This document shows positions 45,563-53,468 of a stretch of 56,398 bases of DNA, in pieces. The stretch lies in the NCBI GenBank assembly GCA_024642205.1, contig JAHEBQ010000003.1, positions 1 to 56,398 on the forward strand, written 5' to 3'. Under the pieces are notes generated by a model, which saw only the letters and a program-made list of their open reading frames with translations, was not told the origin of the DNA and made no database searches. A program made the position numbers and the translations under genes. This stretch comes from Planctomycetaceae bacterium (GTDB lineage: Bacteria; Planctomycetota; Planctomycetia; Pirellulales; Pirellulaceae). Within the stretch, counting starts at the first letter, position 1. Every line of letters begins with the position of its first letter.

Positions 45563-46333
45563 TTGAAGACTTTCCACTTCATAATCGGCATTGTCATTTG
45601 CATTTGCGAGTTGGGACTCTCCCTTGAGTCGCACGCGCAAACACCCTCGGCGGTTGAAAAAAACAACGAGGCAGCGGCAAGACCAGTACGACTGCAGGGA
45701 TTGGTGACCGATCGCAAGAAATACTCTTTCACCGTCAGGCAAGACGAAACCGAGTATACCGTGAAGCTGGGCGATGGAGCTCCCGTCGGATTGAAGATGA
45801 ACAAGCCCTGGTTCGACTGGGAAAATGAACAGGTCGTCGTTGACGCAGTTCGTTTTCCGACGGAACCAACCCCGAAGACAGAAACTCCCCCCAAACGCGT
45901 TGCCGTCAAACTTCCGGCAAAGCAACTGTATCTCATTTCTCGACTTGGTGATGCAGCCAGAATAAAAGAGGTCATGGCCGCTGAGGTCAAACGGCTCAAC
46001 TTCTATTTAGTGACACCAGACGATCCTGGACCACATTTCCCGACCGACGAAGATCCCTATCTTTCCGGCAGCCTGTCGGTCAAGGACCAGGTGGTTCGGG
46101 TGGAAGTCAACCAGCAATCACTGCCCGTGAAATTGGGATTTCGTTATGCAACGATGAACGGGTTTTCAATTGTTGAGCTGGTACCCGGCAAAACCGAGGT
46201 CTTTCTCTCCGGATTGTGGGGCGAAGGGGAACGAGAAATCCTGGCGACCAGTATTCTGTTTCAACCAGTGATCGCAACGGCGTCGCTGACTTCCAGTTCC
46301 AACGGTCGCCCCCAACCTGTGGCGAATCAGTAG
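45563..46333 (+). CDS. secreted protein of unknown function
   Basis: 256 residues from TTG 45563, chosen because it opens a good signal peptide (LKTFHFIIGIVICICELGLS, ending SHAQ); the frame is open to 45383. The mature chain begins with an OB-like strand set (RLQGLVTDRKKYSFTVRQDE, YTVKLGDGAPVGLKMN). It continues with a mixed region (KLPAKQLYLISRLGDAARIK) and ends GFSIVELVPGKTEVFLSGLW. I do not recognise a family. It lies between the LecA-like gene and a sulfatase, all on the same strand but with gaps of 130-190 bp, so co-transcription is uncertain. Confidence 0.65.
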   Translation: MKTFHFIIGIVICICELGLSLESHAQTPSAVEKNNEAAARPVRLQGLVTDRKKYSFTVRQDETEYTVKLGDGAPVGLKMNKPWFDWENEQVVVDAVRFPTEPTPKTETPPKRVAVKLPAKQLYLISRLGDAARIKEVMAAEVKRLNFYLVTPDDPGPHFPTDEDPYLSGSLSVKDQVVRVEVNQQSLPVKLGFRYATMNGFSIVELVPGKTEVFLSGLWGEGEREILATSILFQPVIATASLTSSSNGRPQPVANQ

Positions 46334-46462
46334 TCAGCAAGACCTGGCCGTAAGCCGTAGTTGCATGCTCAGGCCAGTTGGACGTCAACTCGCTGGTTCC
46401 AATCGGACATTTGATTCGGCTACAATCTCCTTATCTTGTCCGATTCTTCAGAGGAGACTGTC

Positions 46463-47965
46463 GTGAAAATGCGCATCTCGGCGATTGTGTTTTTCGTTTC
46501 CCTGTCCGGTATCAAACTTCTCCACGGCGTTGAAGAAAACAAACCCGCCCCCGGCGAAAAACCCAACGTGCTGTTCATCGCGATTGACGACATGAACGAT
46601 TGGGTGGGCTTTTTGGGAGGCCATCCTCAAACCCAAACGCCGAACATGGATCGTCTCGCCAAACGTGGCGTCAACTTTACCAACGCACATTGCATCGCTC
46701 CCGCCTGTTCGCCGTGCCGATTGGGATTACTCTACGGTGTCGAACCTTTTAATTCGGGACTGTATCCATTCTACGATCATGAGAAAATCCCGCAGGAGGT
46801 GCTGGGAAAATACACGAGTCTACCCAGGTATTTTCGCGAGCACGGCTACCAGTCGTTTGGTGCCGGCAAAATCTTTCACGGCTCCAAAAGCCTGGCCGAG
46901 GATTGGGATGATTACTTGAAGCAAAGTGGCGCCAAACTGGAATACGCGCCGGAAAAAGGCTATCAACAGGGCGACTCGGGCAAGATGGCGTTTTGCCCAA
47001 CGACTAATCCACTCGAGGACCATCCCGACTATCAGGTCGCCAGTTACGGCATCGATGTACTTAAACTCCAGCATGAAAAGCCTTTTTTCCTGGCTGTGGG
47101 AATTGTCAAACCACACCTCGCGTTCGTTTGCCCGCAAAAGTTTTTTGACATGCATGCAGGTCCGATTCAAAACCCGCTGATCCGTCACCGCGACCTGCAA
47201 GACGTTCCCTGGGTCGGTCGATCCATGGCAAAGTTGAGCGACGATTTGAGGTTTCGCACCGACGATTCATGGGAGCAAGTGCATCGTTCCTACCTCGCAT
47301 GTATCTCATGGGCAGACTTCAACATCGGACGAGTGCTGGATGCACTTGAGAATAGCCCGTACGCCGATAATACGGTGGTCGTTCTCTGGTCCGACCATGG
47401 ATACCACCAAGGCGAGAAACGGAGCTTCCGCAAATTCTCTTTGTGGGAAGAATCGACCCGCGTCCCGTTTATCATCTACGATCCGCGACCTGGGAAAATG
47501 AAGTCCGGGAATTGCAACGAAGCCGTTTCCCTGATCAACATTTACCGAACGCTCGGCGATCTTGCTGGCATCGATGCCCCTGAATACGTCGACGGCAAGA
47601 GTCTGATTGAGCAACTGCGAGATCCGATTGCTGCGCTGACGGAGCCCGCGATCACGACTTGGGGACGGGGAAACTACTCCGTGCGTGATGACGATTGGCG
47701 GTACACGCGGTATTTCGACGGTGGCGAAGAGTTGTATAACCACTCCAGCGATCCCCAGGAATGGGAAAACCTCGCCCACGACGCTGCATTGATCGGCAAG
47801 AAAAAGGAACTCGCGGCCTTCCTGCCCCAGCACGAAGCTCCCCTGGTCAAAACGGGTATCTCGTTGTGGAATGTCGTCGACGCCGACCAGCCCGACAAGT
47901 TGACCGGCTTCCAAGAAAAAACCTGGTCACAAATGAAACAGAAACTCAAACCGGCGATCGAGTAA
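46463..47965 (+). CDS. secreted sulfatase (iduronate-2-sulfatase/choline-sulfatase-like)
   Basis: About 500 residues from GTG 46463, with GAGGAGA five bases upstream; ATG 46469 is an alternative. A signal peptide (ISAIVFFVSLSGIKLLHG) leads into PNVLFIAIDDMNDWVG, the metal-binding Asp pair. The formylglycine site is CSPCR in APACSPCRLGLLYG, which fits CxPxR but has Cys instead of the usual Ser at the fourth position. GAGKIFHG, FLAVGIVKPHLAF and VVLWSDHGYHQGEKRSFRKF follow. Members hydrolyse sulfate esters, often on algal polysaccharide. The sulfatase-maturing enzyme is not in view. Confidence 0.93.
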   Translation: MKMRISAIVFFVSLSGIKLLHGVEENKPAPGEKPNVLFIAIDDMNDWVGFLGGHPQTQTPNMDRLAKRGVNFTNAHCIAPACSPCRLGLLYGVEPFNSGLYPFYDHEKIPQEVLGKYTSLPRYFREHGYQSFGAGKIFHGSKSLAEDWDDYLKQSGAKLEYAPEKGYQQGDSGKMAFCPTTNPLEDHPDYQVASYGIDVLKLQHEKPFFLAVGIVKPHLAFVCPQKFFDMHAGPIQNPLIRHRDLQDVPWVGRSMAKLSDDLRFRTDDSWEQVHRSYLACISWADFNIGRVLDALENSPYADNTVVVLWSDHGYHQGEKRSFRKFSLWEESTRVPFIIYDPRPGKMKSGNCNEAVSLINIYRTLGDLAGIDAPEYVDGKSLIEQLRDPIAALTEPAITTWGRGNYSVRDDDWRYTRYFDGGEELYNHSSDPQEWENLAHDAALIGKKKELAAFLPQHEAPLVKTGISLWNVVDADQPDKLTGFQEKTWSQMKQKLKPAIE

Positions 47966-48096
47966 CCAAGGCCTCTCAGCCAGCACCTTCGAGAGGACAG
48001 GAATTGTTGAAATACGCCTATTCACTGCAACGTCGATCAAGCTGGAACCCTGATATTTGATTTTTTTTCGAAAGTAACTGAACGCAAGGAACCATC

Positions 48097-48660
48097 ATGG
48101 CAAAATCACCCGAAGAAATGTTGGTCTCAATGATCGCCAATCTCAAAGAGAAAACCGGAAAAACCCTGCCGGAGTGGCTGAAAATCACGAAGGCCGCGAA
48201 GCTCGAGAAACACGGCCAGATTGTCAAAATGCTGAAAACCGATCACAACGTCACTCATGGATTTGCCAACTTGATCGCCCATGAAACACTCAATCAAGGC
48301 AGCCCCGCCAGAGAAGGCACTGATTTGGTCGACGCACAATATGCTGGCCCAAAATCTGGCCTGCGACCGATCTATGATGAACTGATGGCGGTAATGAAAA
48401 AATTCGGCAAGGACGTCGAACTGGCGCCGAAAAAAGCCTACGTCAGTGTTCGACGCAACAAACAATTCGCCATCATCCAACCGTCTACCAAGACCCGGGT
48501 CGACGTCGGCATTAACCTCAAGGGGGTCACGCCAACGGATCGGCTTGAGGCATCCGGTAGTTTTAACTCGATGGTTTCACACCGGGTCCGATTGGAAAAC
48601 AAGAAAGAGGTGGATGTAGAACTCAAGAAGTGGCTAAAACAAGCCTACGACGCATCGTAG
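48097..48660 (+). CDS. DUF4287 and DUF5655 domain protein
   Basis: 187 residues, soluble. The N-terminal DUF4287 part is MANLKEKTGKTL-like: SMIANLKEKTGKTLPEWLKI, followed by KTDHNVTHGFANLIAHETL. The C-terminal DUF5655 part is RPIYDELMAVMKKFGKDVEL, then KKAYVSVRRNKQFAIIQPST and DVGINLKGVTPTDRLEASG. These two domains are often fused in one cytoplasmic protein of unknown function. AAGGAA precedes the ATG. The gene stands alone between the sulfatase and a convergent helicase. Confidence 0.85.
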   Translation: MAKSPEEMLVSMIANLKEKTGKTLPEWLKITKAAKLEKHGQIVKMLKTDHNVTHGFANLIAHETLNQGSPAREGTDLVDAQYAGPKSGLRPIYDELMAVMKKFGKDVELAPKKAYVSVRRNKQFAIIQPSTKTRVDVGINLKGVTPTDRLEASGSFNSMVSHRVRLENKKEVDVELKKWLKQAYDAS

Positions 48661-48904
48661 CCGACAGTTCTCCCGTGAAAAAATTCACAAAGCTGGATTC
48701 CATCCAATTTTTTTTCAATTCATGTAACCCATTCTTGTTTTCCCGGCCTCGAAATCACCCCACGCAGGTCGAACAACAAAATATCACATTCAGAAAGCTC
48801 AAACGGTTTGTCGTTCCATCGTTTTTGTGAATTCGTCGCGCGGATGATCAGCACCCATGAAGTCATGATCTGGAACAGCATCGTGTTCCAACTGCTCTTA
48901 ATCT

Positions 48905-51514
48905 TCAGTGCTCCATTGTTGGCTCATTCGGTTTTTCTCGAGTCTCTGCCAGCCACTGTTCGGTACTGTGGGGATCGGTGAGGCGGCAGATTTCCTCGAC
49001 TTGATCCGCGATCTCGTACAGTTCGTCACGCCAGACTTGATGGTCAATGTCCGGTGGACACAACTCCGCCATCTCGTCGATCAGCAAAATAAACCTCAGC
49101 AGGTGCCGGAACACAATCCCTTCCTGCTTCTGCAGTTTGTTGCTGGTAATGTATTTGTTGAAGTCGGTTCCGTATTGAAGCACTTCGCCAACCACCCAGA
49201 CGGGCGTGACGCGAACATCGTGAACCCCGGGAAAGTCATGTTGAAACAACCGCTGTAATTTGTGAGGCAGGGACAATACCGGAACGAAGTCGTCCTCGTC
49301 ATACCAGCCACGCTTTCGATCTTCGTCCTCGTCCGGTTTCACCGCGCCGAGTTCCTCAGCGGTTGCCAGCCCGAGTTTCAAGAGTTGGGAATCAAGTCGC
49401 GTGGTCGCCAGCGGACCCGGCGGAAGGACGTCCGGCTGGGGGATCCTGGTCGCGCGACCCAGCGAACGGGAGAGCTCGAGGATACTTTCAAACGCCATGA
49501 TGCGTTCATTTTTGTCTGCGATTCCAAGATGATTCATGAGAAATACTGCGTACAACGGATGCACCCCACGAAGTTTCAGCAGGTCCGTCATTTTTTCCGT
49601 GGGCGTTGCCGTTGCTGGCTGGTAGTCCGGCTTCTCCGGCTCGACAATTGCGTTGCCGTCCGCTGTGGCGGATGCGATGCCCGGTTCCCGACCCCGTGTT
49701 CGCTGGCCCAGATCCAGTGTCAGCGACGACGATTCGGTCGGGGCGACGTCTGACGCGGATTCACGATCGCTATCCACCGGCATTCCTTCATCCAGCTCCC
49801 CCAGCGGCGGTTTGGGGTCAAGCGTCACGTACCCTCCACGCCACAGTGTAATCAGTTGCTGATTCAGTCTTTTTTGCGCCGCGATTTGTTCTTTCGGTTG
49901 AAGCAACCGCCCCGCCACCAGTTTTCGAATCAGCGCCACATCCGGCGACGCGTCGAGCATGTAAACCAGTAACCGCCAGGGAAGCGGCCCCCGACTGGCA
50001 AGATCTGCCGCCGGTGCCGCGATCAAATGCTGAAACTGTTGCTCGGTCCAGTACTGCTGCCCCTCACGGCGCTTGGGTTGCTTTTTCTTGAGCGCCTTTT
50101 TGGCTTTTCTTAGCCCGGGATCCTTCGTGTCTTCGGGAATCTGATCGTATTTTTCTTTCCACTTGAGAATCTTGACGTCGTCTTCGTGTGGAAGTGCGAA
50201 CACGTAACCACAGTCGTCAAACTGTGGGCGGCCGGCTCGACCGAACATTTGGTGCACCGAACTCGGCTCGATCAGCTTCATCTTGCCGCGGGGACCTTTG
50301 ATCAACGTCGGCAGCACGACGCTTCGCGCTGGCAAGTTGATGCCGGCCGCCAGCGTTTCGGTACAAACGCAAACGCTGAGCAGTTTTTCCTGGAACAGTT
50401 CCTCGACGATTCTCCGGTAACGCGGTAACACACCTGCGTGGTGGACACCGATTCCTCGAATCAAAATCTGTTTGAGTTTCGGCCCGACACCCTGAGACCA
50501 ATCGTACGATTCCAGACGCTCCGAGAGAGCCTTCTGCTGTTCCTTGTCGACGCACTTTTTCCCCTTGAGCGTCTCGGCGACGTTCCAGCACTGTTCACGG
50601 TTAAAACAAAACAACAGAGCCGGTGTGTAACGACTCGCCTCGTCCCCTTGGACCATTGTTTCAATCTGGTCGGGAAGGATCTTGTCTTCGACCCAGTAGT
50701 ACGATAGCGGGACTTTCCGTTCGTTGCTTTGCACCAGCTTCAGGTTCCTCTGATGAACCCGATTCAACCAGGCAGCAAACTCCATCGAGTTGCCGACCGT
50801 GGCCGAGAGCAGGAGTGTTTTGATATTTCGCGGAAGCAGCCCCAACCCAAACTCCCATACGATTCCACGTTCGACATCGTTGAAACTGTGAAACTCGTCC
50901 ATCACTACCGCCCACACATCGCTGAAGTCAAAGGCTTCCTTATGCAGCAAGCGATTAAGCAGAATCTCCGCGACGACTACCTGGATTTTTGCGTTCGGAT
51001 TGACTTTTCGATTTCCGGTCACCAACCCGACATCATCCGCCGAAAAACCCCACCTGGCCACCGCTTCCTGAATGTCCCGAAACTTTTGATCGGTCAATGC
51101 AATCAGGGGTGTCGTGTAGTACGCGGTCTTGCCAAGTCGAAGCGCTTCGTAGATTGCGGCTTCCGCGATCAGCGTCTTCCCGGTTCCGGTCGGAGCACAA
51201 ACCAATACCCCTTGCTCGGATGTAAACCAGGACAACAGCGCTTCTTCCTGGACCGGGTACGGATTGAACGGGAGTCGATCAAAATAGGCTTCGGCGATTT
51301 CGTCGCGGCGGGATTGAAGGTCTTCGGGTGTAATGTTGATCTCCGCTGACCTCAGCTTGTAATCAGTTCGATGAATGTAAGATTTACAAACGATTGTCCC
51401 GACCTTGCAGTCACTTGCAACTGCTGTCACCTGGAACTTCGCGTTTTCGCCGGTTAATCGTGTGGCCGGTTGTACCTGAAAGGACGAATTGGGATTCTGG
51501 CACCCGGTTTGCAT
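48905..51514 (-). CDS. Ski2/Mtr4-like superfamily II helicase
   Basis: 869 residues. Motif I is APTGTGKT (107-114), motif II DEFH (206-209) in VVMDEFHSF, motif III LLLSATVGN, and motif VI QMFGRAGRPQFDDCG. The DEFH box, the VPLSYYWVEDK linker and the MFGRAGRPQFD motif put it with Ski2/Mtr4/Hel308-like helicases. After the helicase core comes a basic helical stretch (KKALKKKQPKRREGQQYW) and a C-terminal domain of about 350 residues that I do not recognise. The first 55 residues are poorly protein-like, so translation may begin later at a non-ATG codon. It may act on structured RNA or on DNA; context does not say. Confidence 0.9.
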   Translation of the reverse strand: MQTGCQNPNSSFQVQPATRLTGENAKFQVTAVASDCKVGTIVCKSYIHRTDYKLRSAEINITPEDLQSRRDEIAEAYFDRLPFNPYPVQEEALLSWFTSEQGVLVCAPTGTGKTLIAEAAIYEALRLGKTAYYTTPLIALTDQKFRDIQEAVARWGFSADDVGLVTGNRKVNPNAKIQVVVAEILLNRLLHKEAFDFSDVWAVVMDEFHSFNDVERGIVWEFGLGLLPRNIKTLLLSATVGNSMEFAAWLNRVHQRNLKLVQSNERKVPLSYYWVEDKILPDQIETMVQGDEASRYTPALLFCFNREQCWNVAETLKGKKCVDKEQQKALSERLESYDWSQGVGPKLKQILIRGIGVHHAGVLPRYRRIVEELFQEKLLSVCVCTETLAAGINLPARSVVLPTLIKGPRGKMKLIEPSSVHQMFGRAGRPQFDDCGYVFALPHEDDVKILKWKEKYDQIPEDTKDPGLRKAKKALKKKQPKRREGQQYWTEQQFQHLIAAPAADLASRGPLPWRLLVYMLDASPDVALIRKLVAGRLLQPKEQIAAQKRLNQQLITLWRGGYVTLDPKPPLGELDEGMPVDSDRESASDVAPTESSSLTLDLGQRTRGREPGIASATADGNAIVEPEKPDYQPATATPTEKMTDLLKLRGVHPLYAVFLMNHLGIADKNERIMAFESILELSRSLGRATRIPQPDVLPPGPLATTRLDSQLLKLGLATAEELGAVKPDEDEDRKRGWYDEDDFVPVLSLPHKLQRLFQHDFPGVHDVRVTPVWVVGEVLQYGTDFNKYITSNKLQKQEGIVFRHLLRFILLIDEMAELCPPDIDHQVWRDELYEIADQVEEICRLTDPHSTEQWLAETREKPNEPTMEH

Positions 51515-51585
51515 GCTGGTTGTTCAACCCGTCGGCGAACCGACTGGTCCCCATCCATCGCAAGCTGCAAACGAAGGAACGAATC

Positions 51586-51795
51586 ATGGCTCAGCGAAAC
51601 CGGAAAAAAAGCTCCTCTGCACTGGGTGCAGTTGTCATCGAAGGCCTGGCGTTGGTTGTGTTCGTTTTCCTGTTTGTCCAGGCGCGAGCCGAACGCCAAC
51701 GGGAATCAGGATTGGAAAGGGATCAACAGCCGGTGATCCAGAACCGGTTTCAACAAACGCCAATTCAAGATCTGCTTGCGCAGGGGAATGTCTAG
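51586..51795 (+). CDS. small single-pass membrane protein of unknown function
   Basis: 69 residues from ATG 51586, with GAAGGA just upstream. A basic N-terminus (MAQRNRKKSSS) is followed by one membrane helix (LGAVVIEGLALVVFVFLFVQ) and a charged tail (ARAERQRESGLERDQQP, ending QDLLAQGNV). Divergent from the helicase gene across 71 bp. A bitopic protein with a helical cytoplasmic or periplasmic tail; no family recognised. Confidence 0.7.
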   Translation: MAQRNRKKSSSALGAVVIEGLALVVFVFLFVQARAERQRESGLERDQQPVIQNRFQQTPIQDLLAQGNV

Positions 51796-51959
51796 ACATC
51801 AACGAGGAGTACAAAGTCACGATACCGTTCGACATCGCCACGACGCGCAAGTGCGGGCGCATATGCCGGCCAGACACCGATCCCCAGTTTGCCCCTGATT
51901 CCGGCCCGAGGCGCTCGCGACAGGGGATGTCCGTACGGAACGGCGGTACCACGCGAGCG

Positions 51960-53369
51960 TCAGGCAATGATGTCGGTCAAGACATTCCCGTGTACATCCG
52001 TCAGACGGAAATCTCGCCCGGCATAGCGGTAGGTCAATTCTTCATGTTTCAAACCCAGTAAATGGAGAATCGTCGCGTGCCAGTCGTGGATGTGGCATTT
52101 ACCCTCGACGGCTTCCCCCCCCATTTCATCGGTCGCACCGAAGCTGAATCCGCCTTTGACGCCGCCGCCCGCCATCCAGGTCGTGTAGCCTTTGTTGTTA
52201 TGGTCACGGCCATCACCTCCCTGAGCATAGGGTGTCCGTCCAAATTCACCGGCCCAGATCACGAGCGTGTCTTTTAACAAATCTCGTTGCTTCAAATCCT
52301 GGAGTAATCCCGCAACAGGCTTATCGATTTCTTTACACAATTGGGGTAACCGGGTCGACATACCGAAGTGCGTATCCCAGTTTTCGTGAGTAATCTCGAC
52401 GAATCGAACGCCGGACTCCGACATCCGGCGGGCCAGCAAACATTGCTTTCCAAACTTGTCCGTTTCTCCGCCGCCGATGCCGTACAGGTCAAGCGTTTTT
52501 TGATCCTCGCCCGAAACGTCCATGAGTTCTGGCATTTCCGACTGCATGCGAAATGCGAGTTCGTAGGATTCGATGACTCCTTCGATGCCCGGATGTTGTT
52601 TTTCGCGGCGCAGCTTTTCCTTGTTGAGTCGCTGGATAAAATCCAACTGATTTCGCTGTTGCGAATCGTTGAATCGCGGGTTTTTGAGATCGGGAGCAAC
52701 GTCCAACCTGCCGCCGCGAAACCGACCGCCACTCAATCTGGATCCGTTGAGCTTGGTGCCTTGATAAATAGCCGGCAGGAAAGCGCTACCGTAGGTTTGA
52801 GCGGTTCCCGCAGCTGGATTCACCGAAACGAAACCCGGCATGCTCTCGTTCTCAGTTCCCAGTCCATACAGTGTCCAAGCGCCGAGCGACGGCCGTACAA
52901 ATTGAGCGTTACCGGTATGCATTTGCGTCACGGCACGGGGATGAACCGGCTGATCGGTATTCATGCCGCGAAGCAAACAAAGATCATCTGCTTTTTTTCC
53001 CAACTCGGGAAATAGCTCGGAAATCCAGAGTCCGCTTTGACCCCGTTGGTTGAACGCCCAAGGTGACTTCAACAGGGACCCGCGGAAGGGACCCGTCTTG
53101 CCGTCATTCTTGATCAACTCCGGTTTGTAGTCGAACGTATCGAGATGGGACGGACCGCCGCGCATGCAAAGAAAGATAACCCGTTTGGCCTTGGCCGGAA
53201 AATGCGGCGGTTTGACTGCAAGTGGGTTCGCGTTCCGGCCATCCTGCTTCTCTTGCGCCAAGGCCATCGTTGCCAATGACGAAAACGCCAGGAAGCCAAA
53301 ACCCGACGAAACGCTCTCCAACATCTGCCGCCGCGAAGGGTGCCATCCAGGGTTGAGTTGGTCGTTCAT
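51960..53369 (-). CDS. DUF1501 domain protein (second copy)
   Basis: 469 residues from ATG 53369; the frame is open to 53408. A Tat-like signal (SRRQMLESVSSGFGFLAFSS) is followed by family landmarks [38 protein letters not shown] and the closing YRYAGRDFRLTDVHG. It is clearly homologous to the copy at 14720 and, like it, lies downstream of a PSD1 gene, here with a 99-bp gap. Exported, folded before export by the Tat route; reaction unknown. Confidence 0.92.
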   Translation of the reverse strand: MNDQLNPGWHPSRRQMLESVSSGFGFLAFSSLATMALAQEKQDGRNANPLAVKPPHFPAKAKRVIFLCMRGGPSHLDTFDYKPELIKNDGKTGPFRGSLLKSPWAFNQRGQSGLWISELFPELGKKADDLCLLRGMNTDQPVHPRAVTQMHTGNAQFVRPSLGAWTLYGLGTENESMPGFVSVNPAAGTAQTYGSAFLPAIYQGTKLNGSRLSGGRFRGGRLDVAPDLKNPRFNDSQQRNQLDFIQRLNKEKLRREKQHPGIEGVIESYELAFRMQSEMPELMDVSGEDQKTLDLYGIGGGETDKFGKQCLLARRMSESGVRFVEITHENWDTHFGMSTRLPQLCKEIDKPVAGLLQDLKQRDLLKDTLVIWAGEFGRTPYAQGGDGRDHNNKGYTTWMAGGGVKGGFSFGATDEMGGEAVEGKCHIHDWHATILHLLGLKHEELTYRYAGRDFRLTDVHGNVLTDIIA

Positions 53370-53468
53370 TTTATTCCCCAATTTTCCTGTTCGTAAGCCT
53401 GATCTCATCCAGGGTCGCCACCTCGTCGCTGCGTCCAGGAATGTCGGCTGGACAACCCGAACTCAAAG

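Noticed and set aside
47972..47998. CCTCTC/GAGAGG inverted repeat after the sulfatase gene
   Set aside because: Six-base stem, 13-base loop and no T run, so not a convincing terminator.
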